A stretch of 52,582 nt of DNA from the NCBI GenBank assembly GCA_018971385.1, contig JAGXAY010000006.1:1-52582 (forward strand), given 5' to 3'. Under the pieces are notes generated by a model. It ran no database searches and was not told where the DNA came from. It was given only the letters and a program-made list of their open reading frames with translations. The DNA is from Acidobacteriota bacterium. GTDB taxonomy: Bacteria; Actinomycetota; Acidimicrobiia; Acidimicrobiales; RAAP-2. The position numbers and the translations under genes are program-made. Below, piece after piece: positions 1 through 7,758 of this stretch. Positions within the stretch are counted from its first letter, which is position 1. Each line of letters starts with the position of its first letter.

Positions 1-1
1 G

Positions 2-103
2 GCGCGCCGGCGCATTCGCGAGCTCGAGACCGAGGTCGAGATCCTGCGACGCGCGAACGAACTGCTCGGAAAGGACCTACGCCCAAAAGGGTCTACCCGG
101 TGA
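2..103 (+). pseudogene. C-terminal end of an IS3-family OrfA (helper protein), cut by the window edge
   Basis: Reading from base 2 gives 33 codons and a TGA at 101-103. The peptide is charged and heptad-like, with a RIRELE / EILRRANELLGKD pattern typical of the leucine-zipper C-terminus of IS3-family OrfA, followed by LRPKGSTR. Its stop overlaps the GTG of the next reading frame (GTGA), the usual OrfA/OrfB arrangement in IS3 elements, where a programmed -1 shift makes the OrfAB transposase. The N-terminal HTH lies outside the window, so whether OrfA is intact cannot be judged. Because OrfB breaks off soon after, this copy is almost certainly inactive. Confidence 0.7.
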
Positions 104-348
104 TCGACGTCCTCGTCGGCGCCGGGTTCCCCGTGAAGAAGTGCTGCGAGGTGCTGGGCGTGTCCAGTGCCGGCCATTACTGTCCGCGTACAGGCGAACG
201 TGTCGCACCGCGTACGGGTGAACGTGTAGGTCGGCTATCGACCTATAGGCCCGGGGTGAGTGCCATCCTCCTTGGTGTCAGGACCAGCCGACAACCCTCT
301 GTGTCAACCTCTAGTGAGACAGTCCGCACTGACGAATTAATCCACTAA
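100..348 (+). pseudogene. Truncated IS3-family OrfB (DDE transposase) N-terminus
   Basis: The first 28 or so codons from the GTG at 100 match the N-terminal HTH-like region of IS3 OrfB: VGAGFPVKKCCEVLGVS followed by a GHYC segment where the family usually has G(Y/F)Y and then the HTH_21 and rve domains. After about base 183 all similarity ends. The frame runs through two copies of a 20-bp repeat into unrelated sequence and stops at 348. No DDE catalytic core is present, so this is a remnant. The 301-330 stretch (TGTCAACCTCTAGTGAGACA) could be an old IS terminus, which I cannot verify. Confidence 0.65.
184..227 (+). repeat. Tandem imperfect 20-bp repeat, period 24
   Basis: CCGCGTACAGGCGAACGTGT at 184-203 is followed by CCGCGTACGGGTGAACGTGT at 208-227, with 18 of 20 bases identical and a 4-base spacer. 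It lies exactly where the transposase reading frame loses similarity, so it may mark the junction where the element was truncated. Confidence 0.7.
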
Positions 349-609
349 GAGGGCGGAGAAGGACTTTCTCCAACGACCATATCCACACTCACTATTGACG
401 ACACCAACCTGCAGAATGGTGCGGTGAATGACCCCGAACCACCGAACCCCGTCTCTCTCTCTCTCTCTCTCGGGAGGAAGCCCGTGGTTGCACGGTTTCG
501 CTGCGAGCAACTGCTGTCTATCAATACGTCACTAAGGAAAAATGAACGGTCTAGCTAATTACTTCTTCGCGACTGTCACTCACTGAGACGGCGCTTGGTA
601 CAGTGCGCC
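349..609. other. Intergenic region with a small hairpin and a (TC)10 microsatellite
   Basis: I see no gene here. There is a short hairpin, GGAGAA-GGACT-TTCTCC, at 355-371 without a T tract, and a pure TC dinucleotide run of 20 bases at 452-471. The stretch is richer in A+T than the downstream genes and is probably part of the decayed insertion region. A possible -10 hexamer TACAGT (599-604) ends 5 bases before the start codon of the next gene. Confidence 0.6.
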
Positions 610-1425
610 GTGACCCTTCGCGTGGCCGTTCTTCAGATGTCATCGGGACGAGACGTCCACGCCAATCAAGAGCAGTTCGACGACCTCGTCGAGCGAGCGG
701 TCGGTGACGGGGCTCGTTACGTACAAAGTCCGGAGTACACGACCTACTACGGTCCCTCGAGTGGCTTCGCGGACGCGGCCGAGGATCTGGACGGCCCCTT
801 TCTACGTCACGTCGCGGAGTTGGCTCAGGCCCACCGCATCACTATCCACGTCGGTTCACTGCTGACTCCCGGAGGTGGGGGTCGGTTTCGCAACACGTCC
901 GTGGTGATCAGTCCAGCTGGTGAGCGAGTCGCCGTCTATCACAAGGTCCACTTATTCGACGTCGCCGCGCCGGGGATTGAGTTCAACGAATCGGCCCGCA
1001 TCGAGCCCGGTACCACGCGCGTTAGCGCTCCCCTCGGGGAGTTCCACGTGGGTCTCGCCATCTGTTTCGACGTGCGTTTCCCGGAGCTCTTCCGATCCCT
1101 CGCCCTCGACGGCGTGACGCTGCAGGCACTTCCCGCCGCCTTTTCCGCAGCGACCGGTCCGGCGCACTGGGAAGTCCTCGTCCGTTCTCGCGCCATCGAG
1201 AATCAGGTGTACGTGGTGGCCGCCGCCCAGTGTGGGTCCCAGTCGGGCCCACCGACGCACGGGCACTCCTTCATCGTCGATCCGTGGGGAGAGATCCTCG
1301 CGGAGGGTGACGCCACGACGTCCGGAGTGCTGTGCGCCGACCTCAACGTGGAGGAGGTGCGTCGACGACGCTCCCAAATCGACTCGCTCGGGCTGCGTCG
1401 CCCCGACGCCTACGGAGGGAGTTAG
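610..1425 (+). CDS. Carbon-nitrogen hydrolase (Nit1/Nit2-type amidase)
   Basis: Nitrilase-superfamily amidase of 271 residues. The Glu-Lys-Cys triad is visible: E42 in SPEYTTYYGPS, K112 in YHKVHLFD and C152 in AICFDVRFPELF. The segment RSRAIENQVYVVAAAQCG followed by GHSFIVDPWG is characteristic of the Nit branch (deaminated-glutathione amidase / omega-amidase), so a metabolite-repair role on 2-oxoglutaramate-like amides is likely; the exact substrate is inferred. I chose the GTG at 610, which begins the family's MTLRVAVLQMSSG strand. An in-frame TTG at 595 would add five residues. There is no Shine-Dalgarno sequence, but TACAGT lies 5 bases upstream, so a leaderless transcript is possible. 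The gene converges on fabH, sharing stop-codon bases. Confidence 0.9.
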   Translation: MTLRVAVLQMSSGRDVHANQEQFDDLVERAVGDGARYVQSPEYTTYYGPSSGFADAAEDLDGPFLRHVAELAQAHRITIHVGSLLTPGGGGRFRNTSVVISPAGERVAVYHKVHLFDVAAPGIEFNESARIEPGTTRVSAPLGEFHVGLAICFDVRFPELFRSLALDGVTLQALPAAFSAATGPAHWEVLVRSRAIENQVYVVAAAQCGSQSGPPTHGHSFIVDPWGEILAEGDATTSGVLCADLNVEEVRRRRSQIDSLGLRRPDAYGGS

Positions 1426-2360
1426 AGAACTCCCGGTCCGGGCGACCACTTCACGACGCTCGAGGCCCACGTCATTCCCGCCCCGAATCCCGTCAAGAGG
1501 GCGTGAGCACCCTCGCGAATACGGCCCTCCTCCCGCGCGGCGTGGAAGGCCAGGGGGATAGAGGAGCTCGACGTGTTGCCGTAGCGGTCGAGGGTGACGA
1601 CGGCTCGTTCCATGGGAATTCCCAAGCGCTCCACCACCGCTTGAATGATGCGAACGTTGGCCTGGTGGGGAATGACGAGGTCGATGTCTTCGGGCGTGAG
1701 CCCCGCCTCGGCGATGGCCTTTTCGGAGGAGTCCACGACGACCCGGACCGCTCGGCGAAAGACTTCGCGACCGTCCATCGTGAAGGTGCTTTCGTGTTCG
1801 CAGGCGAGAATGTCGGCGGAGGCCCCGTCCGTTCCGAGGACGAAGGAGAGCACGTCCGAACCAGCCTCGTCGTATTCGAGGATGGTGGCGCCGGCGCCGT
1901 CGCCGAAGAGTACCGCCGTGGAGCGATCCGTCCAGTCAGTCCACCGAGAGAGGTGCTCCGAACCGATGAGCATCACCCGACGGGTGCCCACTTCGGTGAG
2001 GCCCTGAGCGACGCGGAGTCCGTAGACGAAACCGGAACACGCGGCGTTGAGATCCATCGCGGGGCAGGTCATGCCGAGGTCGTCTTGAATCATGGCGGCC
2101 GTCGAGGGGGCGATGCGGTCGGCCGAGGTGGTGGCGAGAATCAGAAAGTCGATGTCGCCGGGTTCGAGACCAGCGTCGCGCAGGGCCGCTCGCCCGGCGT
2201 CGGCCCCGAGGCTCCTCGTCGTTCCGCCGATTCGCCGGGCCCTAATTCCGGTCCTCTCGGAGATCCATTCGTCGGACGTGTCGAGGGTGAGCGACAAATC
2301 ATCGTTCGTCACAATTTTGTCCGGCAGGCCGATGCCCCAGCCGCGAAAACGGATTCCCAT
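1422..2360 (-). CDS. fabH: 3-oxoacyl-[acyl-carrier-protein] synthase III (FabH)
   Basis: 312 residues, the usual FabH length. It catalyses the first condensation of acyl-CoA with malonyl-ACP in type II fatty-acid synthesis. The Cys-His-Asn triad is visible as C108 (NAACSGF), H232 (IPHQANVRI) and N262 (YGNTSSSSIPLA). GFGAGMTWASSVVKW is the typical C-terminal strand. The start is supported by an AAGGAG Shine-Dalgarno sequence 5 bases before the ATG. No other fatty-acid genes are adjacent; upstream on the same strand lies a hotdog thioesterase, 107 bp away. Primer preference (acetyl versus branched) cannot be read from the sequence. The stop overlaps that of the convergent amidase gene by three bases. 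Confidence 0.93.
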   Translation of the reverse strand: MGIRFRGWGIGLPDKIVTNDDLSLTLDTSDEWISERTGIRARRIGGTTRSLGADAGRAALRDAGLEPGDIDFLILATTSADRIAPSTAAMIQDDLGMTCPAMDLNAACSGFVYGLRVAQGLTEVGTRRVMLIGSEHLSRWTDWTDRSTAVLFGDGAGATILEYDEAGSDVLSFVLGTDGASADILACEHESTFTMDGREVFRRAVRVVVDSSEKAIAEAGLTPEDIDLVIPHQANVRIIQAVVERLGIPMERAVVTLDRYGNTSSSSIPLAFHAAREEGRIREGAHALLTGFGAGMTWASSVVKWSPGPGVL

Positions 2361-2467
2361 ACGTACTCCTTCATCCCCCGTGACGTCACGTTAAGTCTAG
2401 GAGAGCGGGGATGAAACTCCGCGACCCCGCGGAATGAGGAGATTGGCGCGGATACGTGGAGGATTCC

Positions 2468-2872
2468 TCACTCCCGAGGAGCGGCCACCACCTGCAGTGA
2501 GCACCGGGCCACCGAAATCAGGCGGTCCTCTCCGTCGCGTAGTTCAATTCCCCACACTTGAACGGTGCGACCCTGACGAAACGGGGTTGCGACGGCTCGA
2601 AGCGTCCCCTCGGTCACGGCGCGCAGGTGAGAGATATTGAGTTCGGTCCCGACGCAGACGGAGTCCGGTGCTACCGAGATGGTCGCCCCGAGGGACGCGG
2701 CGCCCTCGGCGAGCAGAGCGGAGACACCACCGTGGAGCAGTCCGAAGGGTTGGTGAACTCGACTCGTCACGTCGATTTCCAAGACGACGCGGGTTCCGGA
2801 GAGCTCGAGTGTGCGCACGCCGAGGACGTCGTGCACCGTCTCGCGATCGGGAATAAAGGGATGGCCACTCAT
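2468..2872 (-). CDS. Hotdog-fold acyl-CoA thioesterase (PaaI/YdiI-like)
   Basis: 134 residues, a single hotdog domain of the PaaI/MenI type. The active-site block QPFGLLHGGVSALLAEGAAS (H47, G48, G49, catalytic-type E56) closely resembles E. coli YdiI (1,4-dihydroxy-2-naphthoyl-CoA thioesterase), as does the following TELNISHLR strand. It should hydrolyse an acyl- or aroyl-CoA in the cytoplasm, but with no menaquinone genes nearby the substrate is open. The start is the ATG of MSGHPF; the frame is open further upstream but that part is antisense to the threonine aldolase gene. It is divergent from ltaE with only 24 bp between starts, so the promoters must overlap. Confidence 0.85.
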   Translation of the reverse strand: MSGHPFIPDRETVHDVLGVRTLELSGTRVVLEIDVTSRVHQPFGLLHGGVSALLAEGAASLGATISVAPDSVCVGTELNISHLRAVTEGTLRAVATPFRQGRTVQVWGIELRDGEDRLISVARCSLQVVAAPRE

Positions 2873-2896
2873 AGTGGGGGAGTTTAGGGACCTAAC

Positions 2897-3925
2897 GTGA
2901 AGTACATGAATCGTCCCATTGACCTGCGCTCCGACACCGTGACCCGCCCTTCTCCCGCGATGCGGCGCGCGATGGCGGAGGCGGAGGTGGGAGACGACGG
3001 GTTCGGCGATGACCCCACCGTTCACCTTCTCGAGGAGCGCGTCGCCGACCTTCTCGGTCAAGAAGCCGCCCTCTTCGTCCCCTCCGGCGTGATGGGTAAC
3101 CAGATTGCGGTGCGAGTCCTGACGACGCCGGGTGACCTCATCCTGGCGGGTCGCTCCCAGCACCTCGTGAGTTTCGAGATGGGTGCTTCGGCGCGCAACT
3201 CGTCGGTCCAGTTCGCGCTCGTCGACGACACCGACGGTCGACTCGATCGGCGTCAGATGGCGGACTACCTCGACGCGGAGGAGGATCACCAACCGCACAT
3301 CGGACTGATCGCCCTCGAGAACTCCCACATGCCCTCGGGCGGGACTCCCCAGGGTCCCGACGAACTGGCGGCGGCCCTTGCTCTCGCGGCGGGACGTCCC
3401 GTTCACCTCGACGGCGCGCGTCTCTTCAACGCCGCCGTGGCACTCTTTCTCGAGCCCCGAGAGCTCACCCGCGGAGTAAGCACGGTGATGGTCTGTCTCT
3501 CGAAGGGTTTGGGGGCCCCCGTGGGGTCGCTCCTCGCCGGATCGCGGGAGTTGATGACGTCCGCTCTCGTGGAGCGCAAGCGCCTCGGTGGCGCGATGCG
3601 TCAGGTGGGCGTCCTCGCCGCCGCCGGATTGGTGGCGCTCGACGAGGGAATGAGTCGTCTCGCTGAGGATCACCGGCGGGCTCGTCGACTCGCCGAGGTC
3701 GTGGCGGAGACCTTCCCGGACTCGGGTTACGACCCGACGACCTGTCGCACCAATATCGTCGCCTTCGACCACCCTCGCGCCCGAGACCTCGTCGAAAGAT
3801 GGGTGCAGGTGGGTCTCCTCGCCGGGACGGTCGCCCCGCGCCGGGTCCGGCTGGTCACCCACGGGGACGTGGGGGATGAGGAGATTGAGGCGGCGGCCTC
3901 CATCATGAGTTCCACCCGGCTCTAG
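2897..3925 (+). CDS. ltaE: Low-specificity L-threonine aldolase
   Basis: 342-residue PLP-dependent fold-type I enzyme that cleaves L-threonine or L-allo-threonine to glycine and acetaldehyde. It opens with the family hallmark [14 protein letters not shown]. The phosphate-binding [10 protein letters not shown], the [10 protein letters not shown] loop (H144), the [10 protein letters not shown] strand (PLP-N1 Asp) and the Schiff-base lysine K203 in [12 protein letters not shown] are all visible. The GTG at 2897 gives the full frame; an ATG at 2906 is an alternative three codons in. No strong Shine-Dalgarno sequence precedes either. A 7-bp-stem hairpin (3950-3974) follows the stop. Confidence 0.93.
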   Translation: MKYMNRPIDLRSDTVTRPSPAMRRAMAEAEVGDDGFGDDPTVHLLEERVADLLGQEAALFVPSGVMGNQIAVRVLTTPGDLILAGRSQHLVSFEMGASARNSSVQFALVDDTDGRLDRRQMADYLDAEEDHQPHIGLIALENSHMPSGGTPQGPDELAAALALAAGRPVHLDGARLFNAAVALFLEPRELTRGVSTVMVCLSKGLGAPVGSLLAGSRELMTSALVERKRLGGAMRQVGVLAAAGLVALDEGMSRLAEDHRRARRLAEVVAETFPDSGYDPTTCRTNIVAFDHPRARDLVERWVQVGLLAGTVAPRRVRLVTHGDVGDEEIEAAASIMSSTRL

Positions 3926-3949
3926 ATTTCCTCGCCGTCACCCATTCGC

Positions 3950-3974
3950 CCCGTGGAGAACACCGGTCCACGGG
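3950..3974 (+). terminator. Hairpin between ltaE and the MgtE-N/CBS gene
   Basis: CCCGTGG (3950-3956) pairs perfectly with CCACGGG (3968-3974) around an 11-base loop. There is no T tract. It may end ltaE transcription or act as a protein-binding dyad next to the TAGCCT hexamer (3975-3980) that lies just before the downstream start codon. Confidence 0.4.
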
Positions 3975-3989
3975 TAGCCTGGAGGCGTT

Positions 3990-5225
3990 ATGGCCGAGTT
4001 TCTTCACCTCTCTACGTTCTTACGTCGACCCATCGTCGACCAGGACGGTGAACGACTCGGTCGCGTTCAGGACTTGGTCGCGCGTCTCGGGGACGACTCC
4101 CACCCGCCGATTGTGGGGGCCGTCGTTCGCATCGAGGGTCGAGACGTTTTCGTCCCCGTGCGCAAAATCGGAGGATGGTCCTCCGGTCGTATGACCTTTG
4201 AGGGAAAGCGCGTCGACCTCCGTCGATTTGAGCGCCGCCCCGGGGAGATACTCCTCGCCCAGGACCTCTTGTCGCGCAACCTCATCAACTTGGTGCGGGG
4301 TCGCTTGATGGTGGCCCACGAGATTGAGATCGCCGAGATGAACGGTCGCTGGGAGGTGGTGGGAGTAGGGCCCGGCCGCCGGTCCTTCTTTGGCGGGACG
4401 TCGCGCTCCGGGGGCGTGGTCGACTTCGGATCGATACTGCCCTTCGTCTCCCACGTCCCGAGTGCGCGACTGCGGATTCCCTACCGCAAGTTGGCGAAGT
4501 TGCACCCGGCCCAGATCGCCGACTTGGTGGAACAGGCCAGTCACGAGGAGGGCGAAGAGATTATCGAGGCGGTCGGTCTCGACCGCGAACTCGAGGCCGA
4601 CGTTTTCGAAGAACTCGACACCGAGCACCAGTTGGAGTTTCTCGAGGCGCGCTCGGACTCTGAGGCGGCCCGCTTGCTGTCGCGGATGGAACCCGACAAC
4701 GCCGCCGACCTCATCACCGAAATCGACCAGGAACGTCGGCTCAACGTTCTCGAGAACCTCCCGAGCGAACAGCAGTCCAAGGTGCGCCAGCTCTTGAGTT
4801 ACAACGCCGATACGGCGGGTGGGCTCATGAACACCGACTTCGTGACCGCTCCGCGGGACGCGAGCGTGGGTGACGTCCTCGACATCGTGCGCTCCTCGAG
4901 CGTGCCGGCCGAGTCGCTCTACGCCGTGTTCTTGTTGGGCGAGGGCGAGGAACCGGTGGCGACCGTGGCCCTCGGTGCCCTGGTGAAGTCCCGGGACTCC
5001 GAGCGGGCCCTCGACCTCGCGCGGACCCCCTTCAGTCACGTGCACCCCCAGTGGGACGTCCACCGTGTGGCGAGCACCATGAGTGACTACAACCTTCTTC
5101 TTGTTCCCGTTCTCGACGACGACCACGGTCGTCTTCTCGGGGTCATCACCGTCGACGATCTGCTGGAAGAGCTGCTTCCCCAGGGCTGGCGTCGAGAGTT
5201 CGGCATGACCTCGGTGGAGGAGTAG
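3990..5225 (+). CDS. Soluble PRC-barrel / MgtE N-domain / CBS-pair protein, probable Mg2+ sensor
   Basis: 411 residues with no membrane segment. An N-terminal PRC-barrel-like region (about 1-75), a linker, an MgtE_N superhelical domain (about 165-270, with LHPAQIADLVEQ and LLSRMEPDNAADLI repeats and the YNADTAGGLM hinge) and two CBS motifs (about 280-400, ending VITVDDLLEELLPQGWRREFG). In true MgtE channels these parts form the cytosolic Mg2+-sensing gate and are followed by a five-helix pore, which is absent here. The next gene is an NRAMP-family transporter, so this protein probably regulates it in trans. The ATG is preceded by GGAGG at 4 bases and by a TAGCCT hexamer at 9 bases. Confidence 0.85.
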   Translation: MAEFLHLSTFLRRPIVDQDGERLGRVQDLVARLGDDSHPPIVGAVVRIEGRDVFVPVRKIGGWSSGRMTFEGKRVDLRRFERRPGEILLAQDLLSRNLINLVRGRLMVAHEIEIAEMNGRWEVVGVGPGRRSFFGGTSRSGGVVDFGSILPFVSHVPSARLRIPYRKLAKLHPAQIADLVEQASHEEGEEIIEAVGLDRELEADVFEELDTEHQLEFLEARSDSEAARLLSRMEPDNAADLITEIDQERRLNVLENLPSEQQSKVRQLLSYNADTAGGLMNTDFVTAPRDASVGDVLDIVRSSSVPAESLYAVFLLGEGEEPVATVALGALVKSRDSERALDLARTPFSHVHPQWDVHRVASTMSDYNLLLVPVLDDDHGRLLGVITVDDLLEELLPQGWRREFGMTSVEE

Positions 5226-5325
5226 TCGTGACGACGTGGCGCGTTCTAAGGGGGTCGCACTGAAACCCCCGAGTAGCCCCCAGACCTTCACCGCCGTACC
5301 CCACCGCCGGGTTCGCTCGTCCTGA

Positions 5326-5360
5326 GCGTCTCTCGGGGTGGGTTCACCCCGACGAGACGC
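5326..5360 (+). promoter_or_regulatory. Long hairpin directly before the NRAMP ribosome-binding site
   Basis: GCGTCTC (5326-5332) pairs with GAGACGC (5354-5360), and the inner CGGGGTG (5334-5340) pairs with CACCCCG (5345-5351) around a GGTT loop, with only a 1x2 internal loop. That makes 14 base pairs ending one base before the AGAAAGGAG Shine-Dalgarno region (5361-5369). A weaker GGGGG/CCCCC stem lies upstream near 5250-5270. It could be an intercistronic regulator or mRNA stabiliser. It does not match an M-box or yybP-ykoY riboswitch that I can recognise. Confidence 0.5.
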
Positions 5361-5374
5361 AGAAAGGAGAGAGC

Positions 5375-6937
5375 GTGAGCCCCGAGCAAATCAAGGGCGC
5401 CTTCGGGACCATCTCGAGCCACGACACTGGCACTCGCCAGGGGGTTCGCGCACGTCTGCTCACGCTGCTCGCCATTATTGGGCCCGGTCTCATTGTGATG
5501 GTGGGTGACAACGATGCTGGGGGAGTCTCCACCTACGCCCAAGCCGGACAGGACTACGGCTACACCCTCCTGTGGACGTTGCCTCTCCTCGTGCCGGTCC
5601 TCATCATCGTGCAGGAGATGGTGGTTCGACTGGGTGCGGTGACCGGCGTCGGACACGGACGACTTATCCGCGAGCGCTTCGGACGCTACTGGGGCAATCT
5701 CTCCATCTTTTCCATCCTCGTTCTCAATTTTTTGATCATCATCACTGAGTTCATCGGGATCTCCCTCTCGATGGAGTACTTCGGGGTCTCCTCCCTCGTG
5801 TCGGTGCCCGTCGCCATCACGTTGCTCTTCGCCATCTCGGCCACCGGATCCTTCCGGCGTTGGGAGCGGTTCATGATGCTCTTCGTCGCGGTGAACTTCC
5901 TCGTCGTCCCACTGCTTCTCGTGAGTCATCCCCACGCCGGGTCGGTGGTCACTCACCTCGTCGTCCCCGGCATTCGGGGTGGCGCCAACTCCTCGGCCGT
6001 GCTGCTCATCATCTCCATCATCGGAACGACGGTGGCTCCGTGGCAGCTCTTCTTCCAGGAGTCCAACATCGTGGATAAGAAGATCACGCCACGCTGGATT
6101 AACTACGAACGAGCCGACACCATCATCGGTTCCTTTATCGTCGTCATCGGGGCCACCGTTCTCGTGGTGGCGTCGGCGGCTCTCTCGTCGCGGGGAACGA
6201 CCTCCTCCTTCACCTCGACCCTGGCGCTCGCTCACCAGCTCCAGCACGTGCTCGGACACGGGGCGGGAGCGTTCTTTGCTCTTATTCTCCTCAACGCCTC
6301 CATTATCGGGGCGGCCGCCGTCACCCTCGCGAGCTCCTACGCCATCTCCGATCTCTCCAGCACCCACCAGGGACTGAACGCTCGCTTCTCCGAGGCCCGG
6401 GGCTTCTACCTGGGCTTCCTCGCCCTCCTTATCGTCGCCGGATCGGTGGCGGTGATTCCCCACGCCCCCCTCGGGCTCATCACTCTCGCGGTGCAGGCCA
6501 TCAGCGGATTGATGCTGCCCTTCACCACCATCATCGTGCTCCTGCTGTGCAACGACCGGGCCATCATGGGGCCCTGGGTCAACCCCCGGTGGTTGAATGC
6601 CGTCGCGACCATCGTGATCACCGCTCTCGTCGCTCTGTCGGTGGGACTGATGACCTCGACTCTCTTCTCCTCGCTCAACGTGGTCGCACTTCTACGCTGG
6701 CTCTTCGCGGTGGCGGGGGTTGGCCTCGCCGTCGGTATTCCCGTGGGGTGGCGGTACTGGCCAGCGCGCGTCACCATCGACGGTGACCGCCGGGACTGGC
6801 GTACTCCGCGACTCACCCTCCTCGAGCCGCTGCCGCCGTCGCGGTTTCGCTGGTGGCTGATGAGGATTCAGAGCGTGTACCTCGGGGTCGCGGGGGTTCT
6901 CCTGGTCGTGCGTATCGTTCAACTAGCGACCGCCTAA
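5375..6937 (+). CDS. NRAMP-family divalent metal transporter, probable Mg2+-type (NRMT-like)
   Basis: 520 residues with about 11-12 hydrophobic helices, an integral inner-membrane SLC11/NRAMP-fold protein. The two ion-site motifs differ from MntH. Helix 1 has GDNDAGG (45-50) where manganese/iron transporters have DPGN, and helix 6 has APW (221-223) where they have MPH. The thioether ligand Met is thus replaced by Ala. That pattern has been described for the bacterial NRAMP-related magnesium transporters, and the partner gene encodes MgtE-like Mg2+ sensor domains, so Mg2+ uptake is the best inference. The GTG start has AAAGGAG 5 bases upstream. A Mn2+ transporter remains the alternative. Confidence 0.8.
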   Translation: MSPEQIKGAFGTISSHDTGTRQGVRARLLTLLAIIGPGLIVMVGDNDAGGVSTYAQAGQDYGYTLLWTLPLLVPVLIIVQEMVVRLGAVTGVGHGRLIRERFGRYWGNLSIFSILVLNFLIIITEFIGISLSMEYFGVSSLVSVPVAITLLFAISATGSFRRWERFMMLFVAVNFLVVPLLLVSHPHAGSVVTHLVVPGIRGGANSSAVLLIISIIGTTVAPWQLFFQESNIVDKKITPRWINYERADTIIGSFIVVIGATVLVVASAALSSRGTTSSFTSTLALAHQLQHVLGHGAGAFFALILLNASIIGAAAVTLASSYAISDLSSTHQGLNARFSEARGFYLGFLALLIVAGSVAVIPHAPLGLITLAVQAISGLMLPFTTIIVLLLCNDRAIMGPWVNPRWLNAVATIVITALVALSVGLMTSTLFSSLNVVALLRWLFAVAGVGLAVGIPVGWRYWPARVTIDGDRRDWRTPRLTLLEPLPPSRFRWWLMRIQSVYLGVAGVLLVVRIVQLATA

Positions 6938-6948
6938 CCTCTCACAGC

Positions 6949-7758
6949 GTGAAGTCACCCACCATTCTGTGCGTCCACGCGCACCCCGACGACGAAGCGC
7001 TCTTCACCGCGGGCGCCTCGTCCTACTACGCGGACGAGGGTCATCGCCTGGTCCTCGTAACCTGCACGTACGGACAACTCGGGATCGATGGTGCGGGTCG
7101 GGCGGGGAACATCGAGGGCCACGACGACCTCGACACCCGGGCGAATCGCGCCGGTGAGCTCCAGCGAGCGGGAGCCCTCTGCGGGTTCGAGCGCCAGGTC
7201 AGCCTCGGCTACCGGGACTCCGGTATGGCGGGGTGGGCTAGCCACGCTCACCAGGACGCCTTCGTCAACGTGGACGTCGAACGAGCGGCCCGTCAGCTCG
7301 CGGCCATCATCGACGCCGAGGAGGCTGCCGTCGTCATTACCTACGACGAGAACGGCTTTTACGGACACCCCGATCACGTGAGTGCCCACCGGGTCACTCG
7401 GCGAGCGGTGGAACTCTCCGCGAGTGCTGAGCGACTCTTCTACCCCGTCATCCCTCGCCGCGTGCTCGCCGAGTTCGTGGAGCGCGCTCGCGCGGCGCAC
7501 CTCTCGATGCCGGCCTGGGTCACCGACGCCACGCTCGACACCGAGGACGATGACGTCGCCGTGGCCCTCGACGTGAGGCACCGCGCGTCGCTAAAGCAAC
7601 GAGCCATCGCCCTGCACGCCACGCAGATCGACAACGCCGACCTCGTGACGATGTCGGCCGATCTCTTCGAACTACTCTTCGGCGTGGAGTACTACCGCTT
7701 AGGGTGGAGCCGCGCCGCGGCGAGCCCCCTTTCTAACCTCGTGGAGGGACTGTCGTGA
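6949..7758 (+). CDS. PIG-L/LmbE family Zn-dependent deacetylase 1
   Basis: 269 residues. The zinc site is visible as the N-terminal HAHPDDE motif and the downstream HPDH in GFYGHPDHVSAHR. The family removes acyl groups from N-acetylglucosaminyl compounds; actinobacterial members include MshB (mycothiol synthesis) and Mca (mycothiol S-conjugate amidase). The CTYGQLG and GYRDSGMAGW blocks fit that branch, but which of the two it is cannot be decided. I chose the GTG at 6949, which starts directly before the first strand; the frame is open upstream but overlaps the transporter gene. It sits 11 bp after the NRAMP stop, so it is probably cotranscribed, and overlaps the next deacetylase by 4 bp. 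Confidence 0.85.
   Translation: MKSPTILCVHAHPDDEALFTAGASSYYADEGHRLVLVTCTYGQLGIDGAGRAGNIEGHDDLDTRANRAGELQRAGALCGFERQVSLGYRDSGMAGWASHAHQDAFVNVDVERAARQLAAIIDAEEAAVVITYDENGFYGHPDHVSAHRVTRRAVELSASAERLFYPVIPRRVLAEFVERARAAHLSMPAWVTDATLDTEDDDVAVALDVRHRASLKQRAIALHATQIDNADLVTMSADLFELLFGVEYYRLGWSRAAASPLSNLVEGLS

Noticed and set aside
2873-3862. Long minus-strand open frame upstream of the thioesterase start
   Set aside because: It is the antisense of the threonine aldolase gene and is open only because of the high G+C content; thioesterase similarity starts at MSGHPF.
5226-5374. M-box or yybP-ykoY metal riboswitch upstream of the NRAMP-like gene
   Set aside because: CCCGAGTAGC superficially recalls part of a known motif, but the conserved helices and loops are missing and the dominant structure is a simple hairpin.
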